Assembly (NCBI GenBank): GCA_036378315.1
Contig: DASUWU010000112.1
Coordinates: forward strand, 1 to 64,000
Direction of reading: 5' to 3'
DNA from: CALAED01 sp036378315
Lineage (GTDB): Bacteria; Actinomycetota; Actinomycetes; Streptosporangiales; Streptosporangiaceae
DNA length: 64,000 nt
Shown here: positions 42,322 through 51,028 of the stretch, one piece after another
Layout of the letters: each line of letters begins with the position of its first letter
Numbering within the stretch: the first letter of the stretch is position 1
Notes under the pieces: generated by a model
What the model saw: the letters and a program-made list of their open reading frames with translations, nothing else
Told to the model about the DNA's origin: nothing
Databases searched by the model: none
Position numbers and translations under genes: made by a program

Positions 42322-44652
42322 ATGGAGCCTGCACGGGTTGTCGTGACCGGCGTGGGGATCATATGCGCGGCCGGCCGGGACGCGGAGGAGTTCTGGCGGC
42401 GTATCCGCGCCGGCACGACCGCACTCAGCGCCAGCCGGCGAGCCGATCTGGCCCGCTACGGCAAGGCCGTCACCGGGGAAGTGCCTGACGCCTGGATCGA
42501 GCAACGCGTCAGCGCGGAGGAGAACCGGCGCTACAGCAGGGAGGTGCTCCTTGGCATCGTCGCCGCGCGCGAGTCGATCCGCCACGCCGGGCTCGACGCG
42601 TCGCTCACCGACGTGGCGGATCGCACGGCGCTCGTCCTCGGCAAGTGCCAGGCGCTCAACCTCGCCGATCCCCGCGCCCACCACTGGATCCACTCGGCCA
42701 CCGACGAGATCGCCTCGGCCCTGGACGTGTCGGGTCCCCGGAACACCATCGCGACGGCGTGCAGCGCCGGAAGCAACGCGGTGGGCGCGGGCCGCGACCG
42801 GATCTGGGCCGGCGACGCCGACATCGCGCTCGTGGGCGGGGTCGACATCATCCAGGAGTCCACGTTCGCGGGGTTCTATTCGCTGCAGGCCCTCGACAGC
42901 GAACCGTGCTCGCCCTACAGCCGCTCCGGCGGACTGTCATTGGGCGAAGGGGCGGCGTTCCTCGTGCTCGAACGGCTGGAACACGCGTCCAGGCGCGGGG
43001 CGCCGATCCTGGCCGAAGTGCTCGGCTACGGCCTGTCCGCCGACGCCTATCACGCCACCGCGCCGGATCCCACGGGCCGTGGCGCGTCGCTGGCCGTCCT
43101 GCGGGCGCTGACCGACTCCGGGCTGGCCGCCGACGACGTGACGTACGTCAACGGGCACGGCACGGGAACGAAGGCGAACGACGCCGCCGAACGGCGGGTG
43201 ATGCGCAACGTCTTCGGCGCCAGGCGGGTGCCGTTGACCAGCACGAAGTCGTTCGTCGGGCACACGCTCGGCGCCGCCGGCGCCGTCGAGGCGGTCACCA
43301 GCGTGCTGTCCATCGCGCACGGCCTGATACCGCCGACGGTGAACTTCGCCGAAGCCGGTGCGCGGCCCGGCGACCTCGACTTCGTCCCCAACGAGGGGCG
43401 GCCGGCCGAGGTCGACGTGGTGGTGAGCAACAGCTACGCCTTCGGCGGCAACAACGCCAGCCTCGTCCTGGCCAGACCGCGCCCCCGTCCGGCCGCGCGG
43501 CGCGAGCGGCCGCGCCGGACGGCGGTCATCACCGGCATCGGTCTTGTCGGCCGGCCTGGCATCGGGGTCGCCGAGTGGAAGAAGTTCCTCGCCGAGGACG
43601 TCACGCGCCACCCGCCGCCGCTGACCGACGGCGAGATCACGCAACGGCTCGCCGGCGAGCCGTTCGCGGCCGCGTCGACCTGGCGGCAGATGAGCGGCTT
43701 CACCCGCCTGTGCATGGCCGCGAGCCGCCTCGCCGTGGAGGACGCCGAACTGCCGCTCACCCGCGACCGCCGGGACGACACCGGCCTGATCCTGGGGACC
43801 ATGTCGGGCCCGGCCTGGCTAGCCTCCCGCTATCCGCTGAAAGGACGCGAGCTGGACGCCCACCGCAGCGTCCACGAGTTCTCCCAGGTGACGCTCAACG
43901 CCCCCGCCGGTGCGGTCTGCCGCGCGCTGGGCATCCGTGGGGTCACCACCACGATCACCAGCGGCGGCGTCTCCGGCACGCTCGCCCTGGAAGCCGCGCT
44001 GGAAGCCATCGAGCTGGGCCGCGCCGACGCGGTCATCGTCCTCGCGGTGGAGGAAGCCTGTCCCGAGGTTGAGGGCATCTACCAGGCCCTCGGCAAGCGG
44101 ACCCCGGCCGGCGACGCCCCGCGGCTGTCGTGCGGCACCGCGTCGGTCGCGCTCGTGGTCGAGTCGGCGGGGTCCGCCGAGCGGCGTAACGCCCGGGTCC
44201 AGGGCCGCGTCGCCGCACTCACCCATGTCAGCGACAACTACCATCCCCACCGCTTCGATCCGGGCGGCGAGCGGTACGCCGCGGCGCTGCGCCGCACGCT
44301 GGAGCGCGCCGCGTTGACCGGTGCGGACGTGTCCCTGGTCGCCGGATCCGGTACGGGAACCGATCTGGACGCCGCCGAGCACGCCGCCTTCGATGCCGTC
44401 TTCCCCGCCGCACTCCCCGTCGTCGCGGTGAAGCTGCTCACCGGCGAATGCGAGGCGGCATCCGGCCTGCTCAACGTCGCGGCCCCGCTGCTCCTCGAGC
44501 CGGAGGGGAACCCCGCCCTCCCGGCCATCCGGCTGGACGGGCAGGCCGGCGAGATCAGCCGCGTCTCCGCGGCCCCGCCCCGTGCCATCGCCACGTCCGC
44601 GTCGTTCGGCGGCACCTTCGGCGCCGCCCTCATAGAACGGACCCGCTCATGA
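42322..44652 (+). CDS. Fused ketosynthase: active KS followed by inactive KSbeta/CLF-like domain
   Basis: A 776-residue protein containing two complete beta-ketoacyl synthase domains. Domain 1 (about residues 1-385) keeps the full catalytic set: Cys147 in IATACSAGSNAVG, His279 in VNGHGTGT, Lys309 and His314 in KSFVGHTLG. A short Arg/Pro linker (about 386-399) follows. Domain 2 (about 400-776) keeps the fold (VITGIGLVGRPG, LGTMSGPAWL, TSASFGGTFGAALI) but has Gly548 for Cys, Ser676 for the first His and Glu709 for the second, while Lys704 remains. Type II PKS KSalpha and KSbeta (chain-length factor) are normally separate subunits of a heterodimer; here they are one chain. It should condense malonyl units on the single ACP. 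Confidence 0.92.
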   Translation: MEPARVVVTGVGIICAAGRDAEEFWRRIRAGTTALSASRRADLARYGKAVTGEVPDAWIEQRVSAEENRRYSREVLLGIVAARESIRHAGLDASLTDVADRTALVLGKCQALNLADPRAHHWIHSATDEIASALDVSGPRNTIATACSAGSNAVGAGRDRIWAGDADIALVGGVDIIQESTFAGFYSLQALDSEPCSPYSRSGGLSLGEGAAFLVLERLEHASRRGAPILAEVLGYGLSADAYHATAPDPTGRGASLAVLRALTDSGLAADDVTYVNGHGTGTKANDAAERRVMRNVFGARRVPLTSTKSFVGHTLGAAGAVEAVTSVLSIAHGLIPPTVNFAEAGARPGDLDFVPNEGRPAEVDVVVSNSYAFGGNNASLVLARPRPRPAARRERPRRTAVITGIGLVGRPGIGVAEWKKFLAEDVTRHPPPLTDGEITQRLAGEPFAAASTWRQMSGFTRLCMAASRLAVEDAELPLTRDRRDDTGLILGTMSGPAWLASRYPLKGRELDAHRSVHEFSQVTLNAPAGAVCRALGIRGVTTTITSGGVSGTLALEAALEAIELGRADAVIVLAVEEACPEVEGIYQALGKRTPAGDAPRLSCGTASVALVVESAGSAERRNARVQGRVAALTHVSDNYHPHRFDPGGERYAAALRRTLERAALTGADVSLVAGSGTGTDLDAAEHAAFDAVFPAALPVVAVKLLTGECEAASGLLNVAAPLLLEPEGNPALPAIRLDGQAGEISRVSAAPPRAIATSASFGGTFGAALIERTRS

Positions 44653-45581
44653 TCGAACATGACGAAAAGCCGATCGCCGAGCGAGCGGTCAACGGGCAGC
44701 CGGTCAGCGAGCAGCCGGCCAACGAGCAACCGGCCAACGAGCAACCGGCCAACGGGCAACCGGCCGACGGGCAACCGGCCGACGACGTCATGCCCGCCGG
44801 GTTCACCCCGGATCCCGACACGGTGAGCTGGCTGCTCACGACGACCCGGTCGGTGCGGCGCGGTCTCGATCTCGAACGGCCCGTCGACCGCGCGGCCGTC
44901 GAGGAATGCCTGCAGTTGGCCGTCCACGCGCCGAACGCCGAAGCGCAGCAGAACTGGCGTTGGTACGTCATCACCGACCCGCACCGCCGCCGGGTGATAG
45001 CCGACTACTACCGGATCGCCTGGACGGTGCACAACCGCGACCATGGGCCGAAGCACAGCCGCTGGCGGGACTCGCGGCGGAGCCGGCGGACGCACGAGTC
45101 CGCGCAGTGGCTCGTCGACCATCTCGCTGAGGTCCCCGTCCTGGTCATTCCGTGCGTGCTCGGCAGGCCGGTCACCGCCCAGGAGGTCCAGGCGCTGGAG
45201 GGGATGTTCCGCACCGACGATTTCGGCGGCCGCCAGCCGCGGGTGGGGCTGACCTTGGACTCGACCTTTTACGGCTCCATATTCCCGGCTATCTGGTCTT
45301 TTCAGCTTGCGCTTCGCAGCCGCGGTCTCGGCTCCACGATCACCACGCTGCATCTGGCCTTTCACGAGTTCGTCGCCGATGAGCTGGGAATACCCCGGCA
45401 GGCCACGCAGATAGCGCTGCTGCCCGTCGCCCACACCAAACGCACCGATTTTCGTCCCGCCGGCCGGATCCCGGCGCGGTCGCTCTCGTACTGGAACGAA
45501 TGGGGTAGGCCGCGCATCGACTCCTCGTACCGCGAGGCGCTGGTCGCTGCCATGGAAAACCGGGCACCGACGCCAGGATGA
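44649..45581 (+). CDS. Nitroreductase-family flavoprotein with N-terminal pentapeptide repeats
   Basis: A 310-residue protein of the FMN-dependent nitroreductase family: TTTRSVRRGLDLERPVDRAAVEECLQLAVHAPNAEAQQNWRW, then SIFPAIWSFQLALRSRGLGSTITTLH, and ALLPVAHTKRTDFRPA. Residues 15-44 are six imperfect pentapeptides of the type NEQPA, a probably disordered tail. ATG 44649 overlaps the ketosynthase stop (ATGA), which supports this start. ATG 44790 would remove the repeats but has no ribosome-binding site. In the pathway it could reduce an enoyl double bond or oxidise an intermediate. The direction cannot be told from sequence. Confidence 0.85.
   Translation: MIEHDEKPIAERAVNGQPVSEQPANEQPANEQPANGQPADGQPADDVMPAGFTPDPDTVSWLLTTTRSVRRGLDLERPVDRAAVEECLQLAVHAPNAEAQQNWRWYVITDPHRRRVIADYYRIAWTVHNRDHGPKHSRWRDSRRSRRTHESAQWLVDHLAEVPVLVIPCVLGRPVTAQEVQALEGMFRTDDFGGRQPRVGLTLDSTFYGSIFPAIWSFQLALRSRGLGSTITTLHLAFHEFVADELGIPRQATQIALLPVAHTKRTDFRPAGRIPARSLSYWNEWGRPRIDSSYREALVAAMENRAPTPG
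44691..44780 (+). repeat. Six 15-bp tandem repeats encoding QPA pentapeptides
   Basis: Imperfect tandem copies of a 15-bp unit of the form AACGAGCAACCGGCC encode NGQPV, SEQPA, NEQPA, NEQPA, NGQPA and DGQPA at the N-terminus of the nitroreductase-like protein. Confidence 0.8.
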
Positions 45582-45594
45582 GTGGGAGACATCA

Positions 45595-46524
45595 ATGAGC
45601 GCGCTTCCTGAAGAGCTTTCCACGGAAAACTGCGAAGAAGTCATGATCTCCCTGTCCGGCAAGCCGTTCCGGGTGAGGGTGGCGGGCAGCGGCACGCCGG
45701 TGGTCGCGCTGCACGGCTTTCCCGATTCGGCCGACCTGTGGCGGCACCAGATGGGCCCGCTGGCCGCCGCGGGATACCGGGTCATCGCGCCGGATTTGCG
45801 CGGCTTCGGCGAGTCCTGGAAGCCGCAGGACGTGGCGAGCTACCAACCGGTCAAGCTGCTTTCCGACGTCGTCGGCATCATGGGGCACTTCGGCGTCCGC
45901 CGCGCGCACCTGGTGGGCCACGACATGGGCGCGTTCCTGGCCTGGATGATGGCCGCCCTCATGCCGCGCCGGGTGGATCGGCTCGTCGTCATGTCGGTGG
46001 CGCACCCATCGGTCTGGTCGCATCTCACCCTGGAGCAGCGACAGCGTTTCTGGTATTCGCTGTTCTTCTTGCTCCCAGAAGCAGAGGCGCTGCTGCGGCA
46101 GCGCGACTGGGAACTGCTCAAAGAGATGTTCTCCGGGGAACGCGACTCCGACCGCTTCCTGCGCGACCTTCGCCGGCCCGGTGCGCTCACCGCCGCCCTC
46201 AACTGGTACCGCGCCAACTGCCATCCGGCGGACGAGCTCAACGGCCGGCGCACCCTCCCTCCGGTGGCGGCGCCGACGCTGGCCCTGTGGGGCGGTGGCA
46301 ACGAGAAGCTCACCGAGGAGGCGATGGTCGAGTCGGCTCGGCACGTCACGGGAGAATGGAAGTACGTCCGGGTGGACTCCGCCGGGCATTTCATTCCCGT
46401 CGACGCGCCGGCCCTGGTGACCGATCTCCTGCTCGACTGGCTCGGCTCGGCCGCGGAGGACGCCGCCGCCGCGACGTCCCGTACCGGCGACCCGGCCCGG
46501 ACGCGACGGACCGGCCGCCGATGA
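45595..46524 (+). CDS. Epoxide-hydrolase-like alpha/beta hydrolase
   Basis: A 309-residue alpha/beta hydrolase with HGFPDS (oxyanion loop, residues 40-45), APDLRGFGES and the nucleophile elbow LVGHDMGAFLAW. The residue at the elbow is Asp110 rather than Ser, the hallmark of epoxide hydrolases and haloalkane dehalogenases. The catalytic His is in SAGHFIPVDAP. A cap domain lies between (about residues 135-225). An epoxide-opening role downstream of the monooxygenase in the same operon is plausible. Its stop overlaps the malonyltransferase start by ATGA. Confidence 0.85.
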   Translation: MSALPEELSTENCEEVMISLSGKPFRVRVAGSGTPVVALHGFPDSADLWRHQMGPLAAAGYRVIAPDLRGFGESWKPQDVASYQPVKLLSDVVGIMGHFGVRRAHLVGHDMGAFLAWMMAALMPRRVDRLVVMSVAHPSVWSHLTLEQRQRFWYSLFFLLPEAEALLRQRDWELLKEMFSGERDSDRFLRDLRRPGALTAALNWYRANCHPADELNGRRTLPPVAAPTLALWGGGNEKLTEEAMVESARHVTGEWKYVRVDSAGHFIPVDAPALVTDLLLDWLGSAAEDAAAATSRTGDPARTRRTGRR

Positions 46525-47477
46525 ACGGCCCGCGCCTCGCCGGTCCCGGCGACGTCGCCGTGCTCTTTCCCGGTCAGGGCTCGCAGCGCGTCGGGATGGG
46601 GACCTGGCTGTTCCGCGAAGTGCCGGAGATGCACGAGATCCTCGGCGTGCTGTCCGATGCCGCCGGCTGCGACATCGGCGACCTCTGCGCCCGCGGCCCG
46701 CTGAGCCGGCTGTCCGACACCCGGTTCACCCAGCCGGCCGTCTTCGCCGTGGGCATGGCCGCGTATCGCTACCTGGCCCGGCTGGACGCGCCGATCGGCG
46801 CGTTCGCCGGACACAGCGTGGGCGAGATCACGGCCGTGTGCGCCACGCAGGCGTTGACCCCGCATCAGGCCGCGGCGCTGGTCTGCGACCGCGGTCGCCT
46901 GATGGCCGCGGCCCCGGGCCAGGGCCGGATGGCCCTCGTCACCGGACTCGAACACCGGACGGTGCAGCGGTGCTGTGCGGACGCCGCGGCGGCCGGGCGA
47001 GTCGTCATCGCCGCCCACAACAGCCCGATCGAGTACGTGATCAGCGGCGACGAAGCCGCCGTGGCGCGCTGCTGCGAGGTGGCCGAGCGGATCGGGGCGC
47101 GTCGCGTGGTACGGCTCAAGGCCAGCCACGCGTTCCACTCCCCGCTCATGGACCCGGTCGCCGGCCAGTGGCAGCGGCTGCTCGGCCGGCAGTCCATCGG
47201 CCAACCGGCGGCTCCCGTGATCCTCAACGTGACCGGCGAGGCCACCACGGACCCGCATCACCTCCGCTGGGGCCTGCACCGCCAGCTGACCCGGTCGGTC
47301 GAGTGGTGGAACACCATGCGCACCCTGTGCCGGCTCGGCTTCCGGACCGTGATCGCCTGCGAGACCGACGGCTACCTCACCCGCATCGCGCGGAGCGCCG
47401 GACTGCGCGCGGTCTCGTTCGCAGAACCGCGCCGGGTCCGTGATCTCCTGGACCGCGGCAGGGTCGCCGCGCTATGA
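46521..47477 (+). CDS. FabD-like malonyl-CoA:ACP transacylase
   Basis: A 318-residue acyltransferase. It has VLFPGQGSQRVGMG at the N-terminus, the active-site Ser99 in FAGHSVGEITAV, HNSPIEYVISG, and the catalytic His region KASHAFHSPLMDPV. It should load malonyl (extender) units on the cluster ACP. A dedicated malonyltransferase is common in reducing type II clusters but usually absent from aromatic ones, which borrow the fatty-acid enzyme. Start ATG 46521 overlaps the hydrolase stop. Confidence 0.92.
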   Translation: MNGPRLAGPGDVAVLFPGQGSQRVGMGTWLFREVPEMHEILGVLSDAAGCDIGDLCARGPLSRLSDTRFTQPAVFAVGMAAYRYLARLDAPIGAFAGHSVGEITAVCATQALTPHQAAALVCDRGRLMAAAPGQGRMALVTGLEHRTVQRCCADAAAAGRVVIAAHNSPIEYVISGDEAAVARCCEVAERIGARRVVRLKASHAFHSPLMDPVAGQWQRLLGRQSIGQPAAPVILNVTGEATTDPHHLRWGLHRQLTRSVEWWNTMRTLCRLGFRTVIACETDGYLTRIARSAGLRAVSFAEPRRVRDLLDRGRVAAL

Positions 47478-47977
47478 CCGCCTCGTGGAACCTGGCGGCC
47501 GGACCGCCCCCGTCCTGCCCGCCGCCGGAGCGGCAAGAATGGCGTCTGAGCTGCCGTACGGTCGACCGCCGCGACATCGCGGCCTTGGCGTCGGGCGGGC
47601 GGCTCGCCGGCGTGTTCGATCCCGTGGAACGCGCGCACTCCGGCAGGCACAAGGACCTCACCGGGTTCGCCGGCCGGCTGGCCGCCAAGTATGCGGTCGC
47701 CGACCTGCTCGGCCTGCCGGCCGACGATGACGACCTGCTCAAGGGCATCCAGATCCTCCCGAGCCCCAGAAATGCCTGCCGCGACCCCGCCCGGTGCGAA
47801 CGCGGCCACCCGCCCACCGTGCGGTTCCGCTCCGACCACTCGGGCCTCGACACACCCGACCGCGTCCGCCTCCTCTGGATCGACGTATCGATCGCGCACG
47901 AAACGGATCGCGCCGTCGCGGCCGCCTTCGCGGTTCTCGCCCCCGGCCACACCAGCACCTGGAGAGAAGATGCATGA
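47474..47977 (+). CDS. Degenerate AcpS/PPTase-like protein
   Basis: A 167-residue protein resembling holo-ACP synthase: an N-terminal segment around TVDRRDIAAL in the place of GVDIVDLxRI, FAGRLAAKYAVADLLG in the place of the WAAKEA helix, and VDVSIAHETDRAVAAAFAV-like C-terminal strand and helix (WIDVSIAHETDRAVAAAFAV). The Mg-binding Glu of the KEA motif is Tyr73 here, so it is probably not a normal transferase. It could be a structural or substrate-binding partner of the AcpS at 39072 or of the ACP. Its stop overlaps the halogenase start by 8 bp. Confidence 0.65.
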   Translation: MTASWNLAAGPPPSCPPPERQEWRLSCRTVDRRDIAALASGGRLAGVFDPVERAHSGRHKDLTGFAGRLAAKYAVADLLGLPADDDDLLKGIQILPSPRNACRDPARCERGHPPTVRFRSDHSGLDTPDRVRLLWIDVSIAHETDRAVAAAFAVLAPGHTSTWREDA

Positions 47978-49745
47978 ACCCATGTACGACGTCGCGATCA
48001 TCGGCGGCGGCATCGGCGGCAGCACCCTGGCGGCGATCCTCGCCAGGCACGGTGTCGACGTCCTCCTGATCGAGGGCGGGTCGCACCCGCGGTTCACCAT
48101 CGGCGAGTCGACGATCCCGGAGACCACGTTGCTGCTGCGGGCGATCGCCCGCCGGTTCGACGTCCCGGAGCTGGCCTACCTGAGCACGTACGACGGGCTC
48201 AGGACGTACGTCTCGACCGCATGCGGGGTCAAGCGGAACTTCTCGTTCTTCCAGCACGCGGACGGCGAACCTGTGGACCCCAGGCACGCCACCCAGCTTT
48301 CGACGTTCTCGCCGCCGTTGGGTCCTGACGGTCACCTCTTCCGGCAGGACGTCGATGCGTGGCTGTACTTCCTCGCGCTGCGCTACGGCGCCACCGGCGT
48401 CACGAACACGAAGATCGAGGACGTGGAGATCGGCGAGAAGCACGTCGAGCTGCGCACGGCCGGCGGCCAGGCGCACCGGGCGCGCTACGTCGTCGACGCC
48501 GGCGGCATCCGCGCCGTGCTGCCGCAGGTGCTCGGGCTGCGCGAGTCGCCGGCACGCTTCGAGACCCGGTCCAGGTCGATCTTCACGCACATGGTGGGCG
48601 TGAAGCCATGGGAGCACATCGTGGGAGACCGGTCGGCTCACCACCTCCCGAGCCCGCCCTCCCAGGGCACCCTCCACCACATGTTCGACGGCGGCTGGGC
48701 CTGGATCATCCCGTTCGACAACCATCCGCGGAGCACCAACCCGCTGTGCAGCGTGGGGATCAGCCTGGACCTCGCGAAACACCCCTACTCGGGCGACGCG
48801 CCCGAGGAGGAGTTCTGGCAGATCGTGTCGCGTTTCCCTTCGCTGTCGCAGCAGCTCGGCAAGGCGGCTCCGGTACGCGACTTCATCGGCTCCCGGGCCA
48901 ACCAGTTCTCCTCGAACCAGGTCGCCGGGGACCGGTGGTTCCTGCTCCCCCACGCCAGCAACTTCATCGACCCGCTGTTCTCCAGCGGCCTGTCGGTCAC
49001 GTTCTGGGCGGTCAACCAGCTCGCCCCCCGGCTGCTGCACAGCGTGCAGGCCAACCACTTCTGCGCGGCGGACCTCCAACCGGTCGTGGAATGGACCGAG
49101 AAATGCTTCGCCTACTACGACACGCTCGTCTCGCGGTCCTACAAGTGCTTCCATGACTTCGACCTCTGGAATGCCTGGTACCGCGTTTGGGTGCTCGGCT
49201 CGCTGTACGGAAACAGCGGGCTGATCGGGGTGCTTTCGCGATCCAGGGGCGGGATCGACGACCCCGCCTGGAAGACGCTCGAAACCGCGCCCTACCGGGG
49301 CGTGCAGTCGGTGGACTATCCCGAGTTCGCCGCGCTCCTGGAAGCCGCGGCGACCGAGGTCGACGACTACTCAAGCGGCCGGCAGTCCGCCGGCGACGCC
49401 GCCGCGAACATCTTCGGGCACATCGAGGCGAGCGGCATGAGCCCGGGGCCGCTGCCCATGCTGAACCCGAAGGCGCATGCCCCAGCCGGTGTCTTGACGC
49501 TGTTTCCGCTGGCCCGCCTCAGGGCCTGGGGCTGGCGGGCGCCGCGACACGTTCGAGGGCGCTACTTCACGTCCGGCTTCTGGCTCGTGAGCTTCCTTCT
49601 CGCACTCCACATCGGGCACGAAGTGGGACAGGCGTTCTCCGGACTGCGGCATCTCATCAGGGACACCCTGGCGGGCTGGAACCGCGACTGGAAGCGACGC
49701 GTGCCGCGGCCGGCCGCCGCACACGGACCGAGGGAGCAGGGATGA
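47970..49745 (+). CDS. FADH2-dependent halogenase
   Basis: A 591-residue flavin-dependent halogenase. The FAD-binding motif is AIIGGGIGGSTLAAILAR, then GESTIPETTLLLRAI. The halogenase-specific WxWxIP motif is at residues 243-248 (GGWAWIIPFD). FLLPHASNFIDPLFSSGLSVTFW is the typical second flavin/halide region. A C-terminal extension of about 150 residues with a hydrophobic, aromatic-rich end is longer than in tryptophan halogenases and resembles those acting on phenolic or carrier-bound substrates. The flavin reductase at 51021 can supply FADH2. It predicts a chlorinated or brominated product. Confidence 0.93.
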   Translation: MHEPMYDVAIIGGGIGGSTLAAILARHGVDVLLIEGGSHPRFTIGESTIPETTLLLRAIARRFDVPELAYLSTYDGLRTYVSTACGVKRNFSFFQHADGEPVDPRHATQLSTFSPPLGPDGHLFRQDVDAWLYFLALRYGATGVTNTKIEDVEIGEKHVELRTAGGQAHRARYVVDAGGIRAVLPQVLGLRESPARFETRSRSIFTHMVGVKPWEHIVGDRSAHHLPSPPSQGTLHHMFDGGWAWIIPFDNHPRSTNPLCSVGISLDLAKHPYSGDAPEEEFWQIVSRFPSLSQQLGKAAPVRDFIGSRANQFSSNQVAGDRWFLLPHASNFIDPLFSSGLSVTFWAVNQLAPRLLHSVQANHFCAADLQPVVEWTEKCFAYYDTLVSRSYKCFHDFDLWNAWYRVWVLGSLYGNSGLIGVLSRSRGGIDDPAWKTLETAPYRGVQSVDYPEFAALLEAAATEVDDYSSGRQSAGDAAANIFGHIEASGMSPGPLPMLNPKAHAPAGVLTLFPLARLRAWGWRAPRHVRGRYFTSGFWLVSFLLALHIGHEVGQAFSGLRHLIRDTLAGWNRDWKRRVPRPAAAHGPREQG

Positions 49746-51028
49746 ACCCGACCAGCCGCGACGACGCCGGCACCGCCGTGGCCGGCCGCCCGGACATCAT
49801 CGCGCGCGCCGCGGCGAGCACCGTACGCAGCCAGGCGAAAATCGCCCGCGAGCTCGGCGCCTACCCGTACGAGTTCGTGCTCGCCCACCCCGGCGCGCCG
49901 GTCGCCGCGGCCGGCGGAAAGGGCCAGATCACCAACTTCGGATCCAGCAACTACCTCGGGCTCAGCACCCATCCCGAAGTGGTCGCCGCCGCCCAGGAGG
50001 CGACGCGCCGGTACGGCACGAGCACCGCCGGGCCCCGCCTTTTCAACGGCACGCTGGACCTCCACGTGCAGATCGAGGAAGAGCTCGCCGACTTCTACGG
50101 AAAGGAGTCGGCGGCCATCTTCCAGAGCGGGTTCACGGCCAACATGGCGATGCTCTCCCGGCTGTTCGGCCCGGACGACGTGGTGATCTTCGACCGCGAC
50201 TCGCACGCCAGCCAGCGAGAGGGCGCCAACAGCGGGCGGATCAGGAACCTGACGTTTCGGCATAACGATCCGGCCAGCCTGCGCCGGCGCATCGCGGCGC
50301 TGCCCGCGACCACCCCCTTCGCCGTCTCGCTGGACGGCGTCTTCAGCATGGACGGCTCGCTCCCCCCGCTTCCCGAGATCGCCGCCGTGACGAAGGACAA
50401 CGGCGGCACCCTGCTGGTCGACGAGGCGCACGGCATCGGCGTCATGGGTCCGACGGGCGGCGGCGCCTGCGAGCATTTCGGCTGCGTCGACAAGGTCGAC
50501 CTCATCAGCCTGAGCCTGAGCAAGGCGCTCGCCGGGTCGGGCGGTGCGGTCGTCGGCGACCGGGCGGCCGTCGAGCAGATCGCGTTGACGGCGCGTTCGT
50601 ATATCTTCACGGCCAGCTGCGATCCGGCCGCCGCCGGCGCCGCGCTCGCCGCCCTGCGCCTGCTGCGCAGCACGCCCGAGCTGCCCGCCGCCGTGCGTCG
50701 CAACGGCGCGCGCCTGCGCGAGGTCGTCGCCCAGGCGGGCTGGCAGGCCATCCCCGGCGTCGCGCCGATCGTGTCCATCCCGGTGCGCAACAGGATCTCC
50801 GCCGTCTACGCCTGGCGGCACCTCATCGAGTTCGGCGTCTACGCCAACGTCGCGATCCCACCGGCCGTGCCGGAACACGGCTGCGTGATCCGGCTGGTGG
50901 CCACCGCGGCGCACTCCGACGCCGACTTCGAGAAGCTGTACGACGCGCTCTCGGCGACCCATGAGCAGATGCGCAGGCCGTACCTGTTCGACCTGGCCGT
51001 GGACGCGGTGGGGTCCGGCCATGCGTAG
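49742..51028 (+). CDS. PLP-dependent alpha-oxoamine synthase (AONS/KBL class)
   Basis: A 428-residue fold-type I PLP enzyme of the alpha-oxoamine synthase family: NFGSSNYLGLSTHPEV, TAGPRLFNGTLDLHVQIEEELADFYG, DRDSHASQREG, LLVDEAHGIGVMG and the PLP lysine Lys261 in LSLSKALAGSGG. Known members condense an acyl thioester with an amino acid and release CO2 (biotin, heme, sphingolipid and prodigiosin pathways). In this operon, which has no thioesterase or cyclase, it is the best candidate for taking the chain off the ACP as an alpha-aminoketone. The amino acid is unknown. Start overlaps the halogenase stop by ATGA. Confidence 0.92.
   Translation: MNPTSRDDAGTAVAGRPDIIARAAASTVRSQAKIARELGAYPYEFVLAHPGAPVAAAGGKGQITNFGSSNYLGLSTHPEVVAAAQEATRRYGTSTAGPRLFNGTLDLHVQIEEELADFYGKESAAIFQSGFTANMAMLSRLFGPDDVVIFDRDSHASQREGANSGRIRNLTFRHNDPASLRRRIAALPATTPFAVSLDGVFSMDGSLPPLPEIAAVTKDNGGTLLVDEAHGIGVMGPTGGGACEHFGCVDKVDLISLSLSKALAGSGGAVVGDRAAVEQIALTARSYIFTASCDPAAAGAALAALRLLRSTPELPAAVRRNGARLREVVAQAGWQAIPGVAPIVSIPVRNRISAVYAWRHLIEFGVYANVAIPPAVPEHGCVIRLVATAAHSDADFEKLYDALSATHEQMRRPYLFDLAVDAVGSGHA

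Noticed and set aside
44691..44780. CRISPR-like repeat array
   Set aside because: The units are 15-bp contiguous coding repeats without spacers; no CRISPR structure or cas gene was seen in the window.
49742..51028. Biotin-pathway BioF
   Set aside because: No other biotin genes are present, and the gene overlaps the halogenase and flavin reductase genes.
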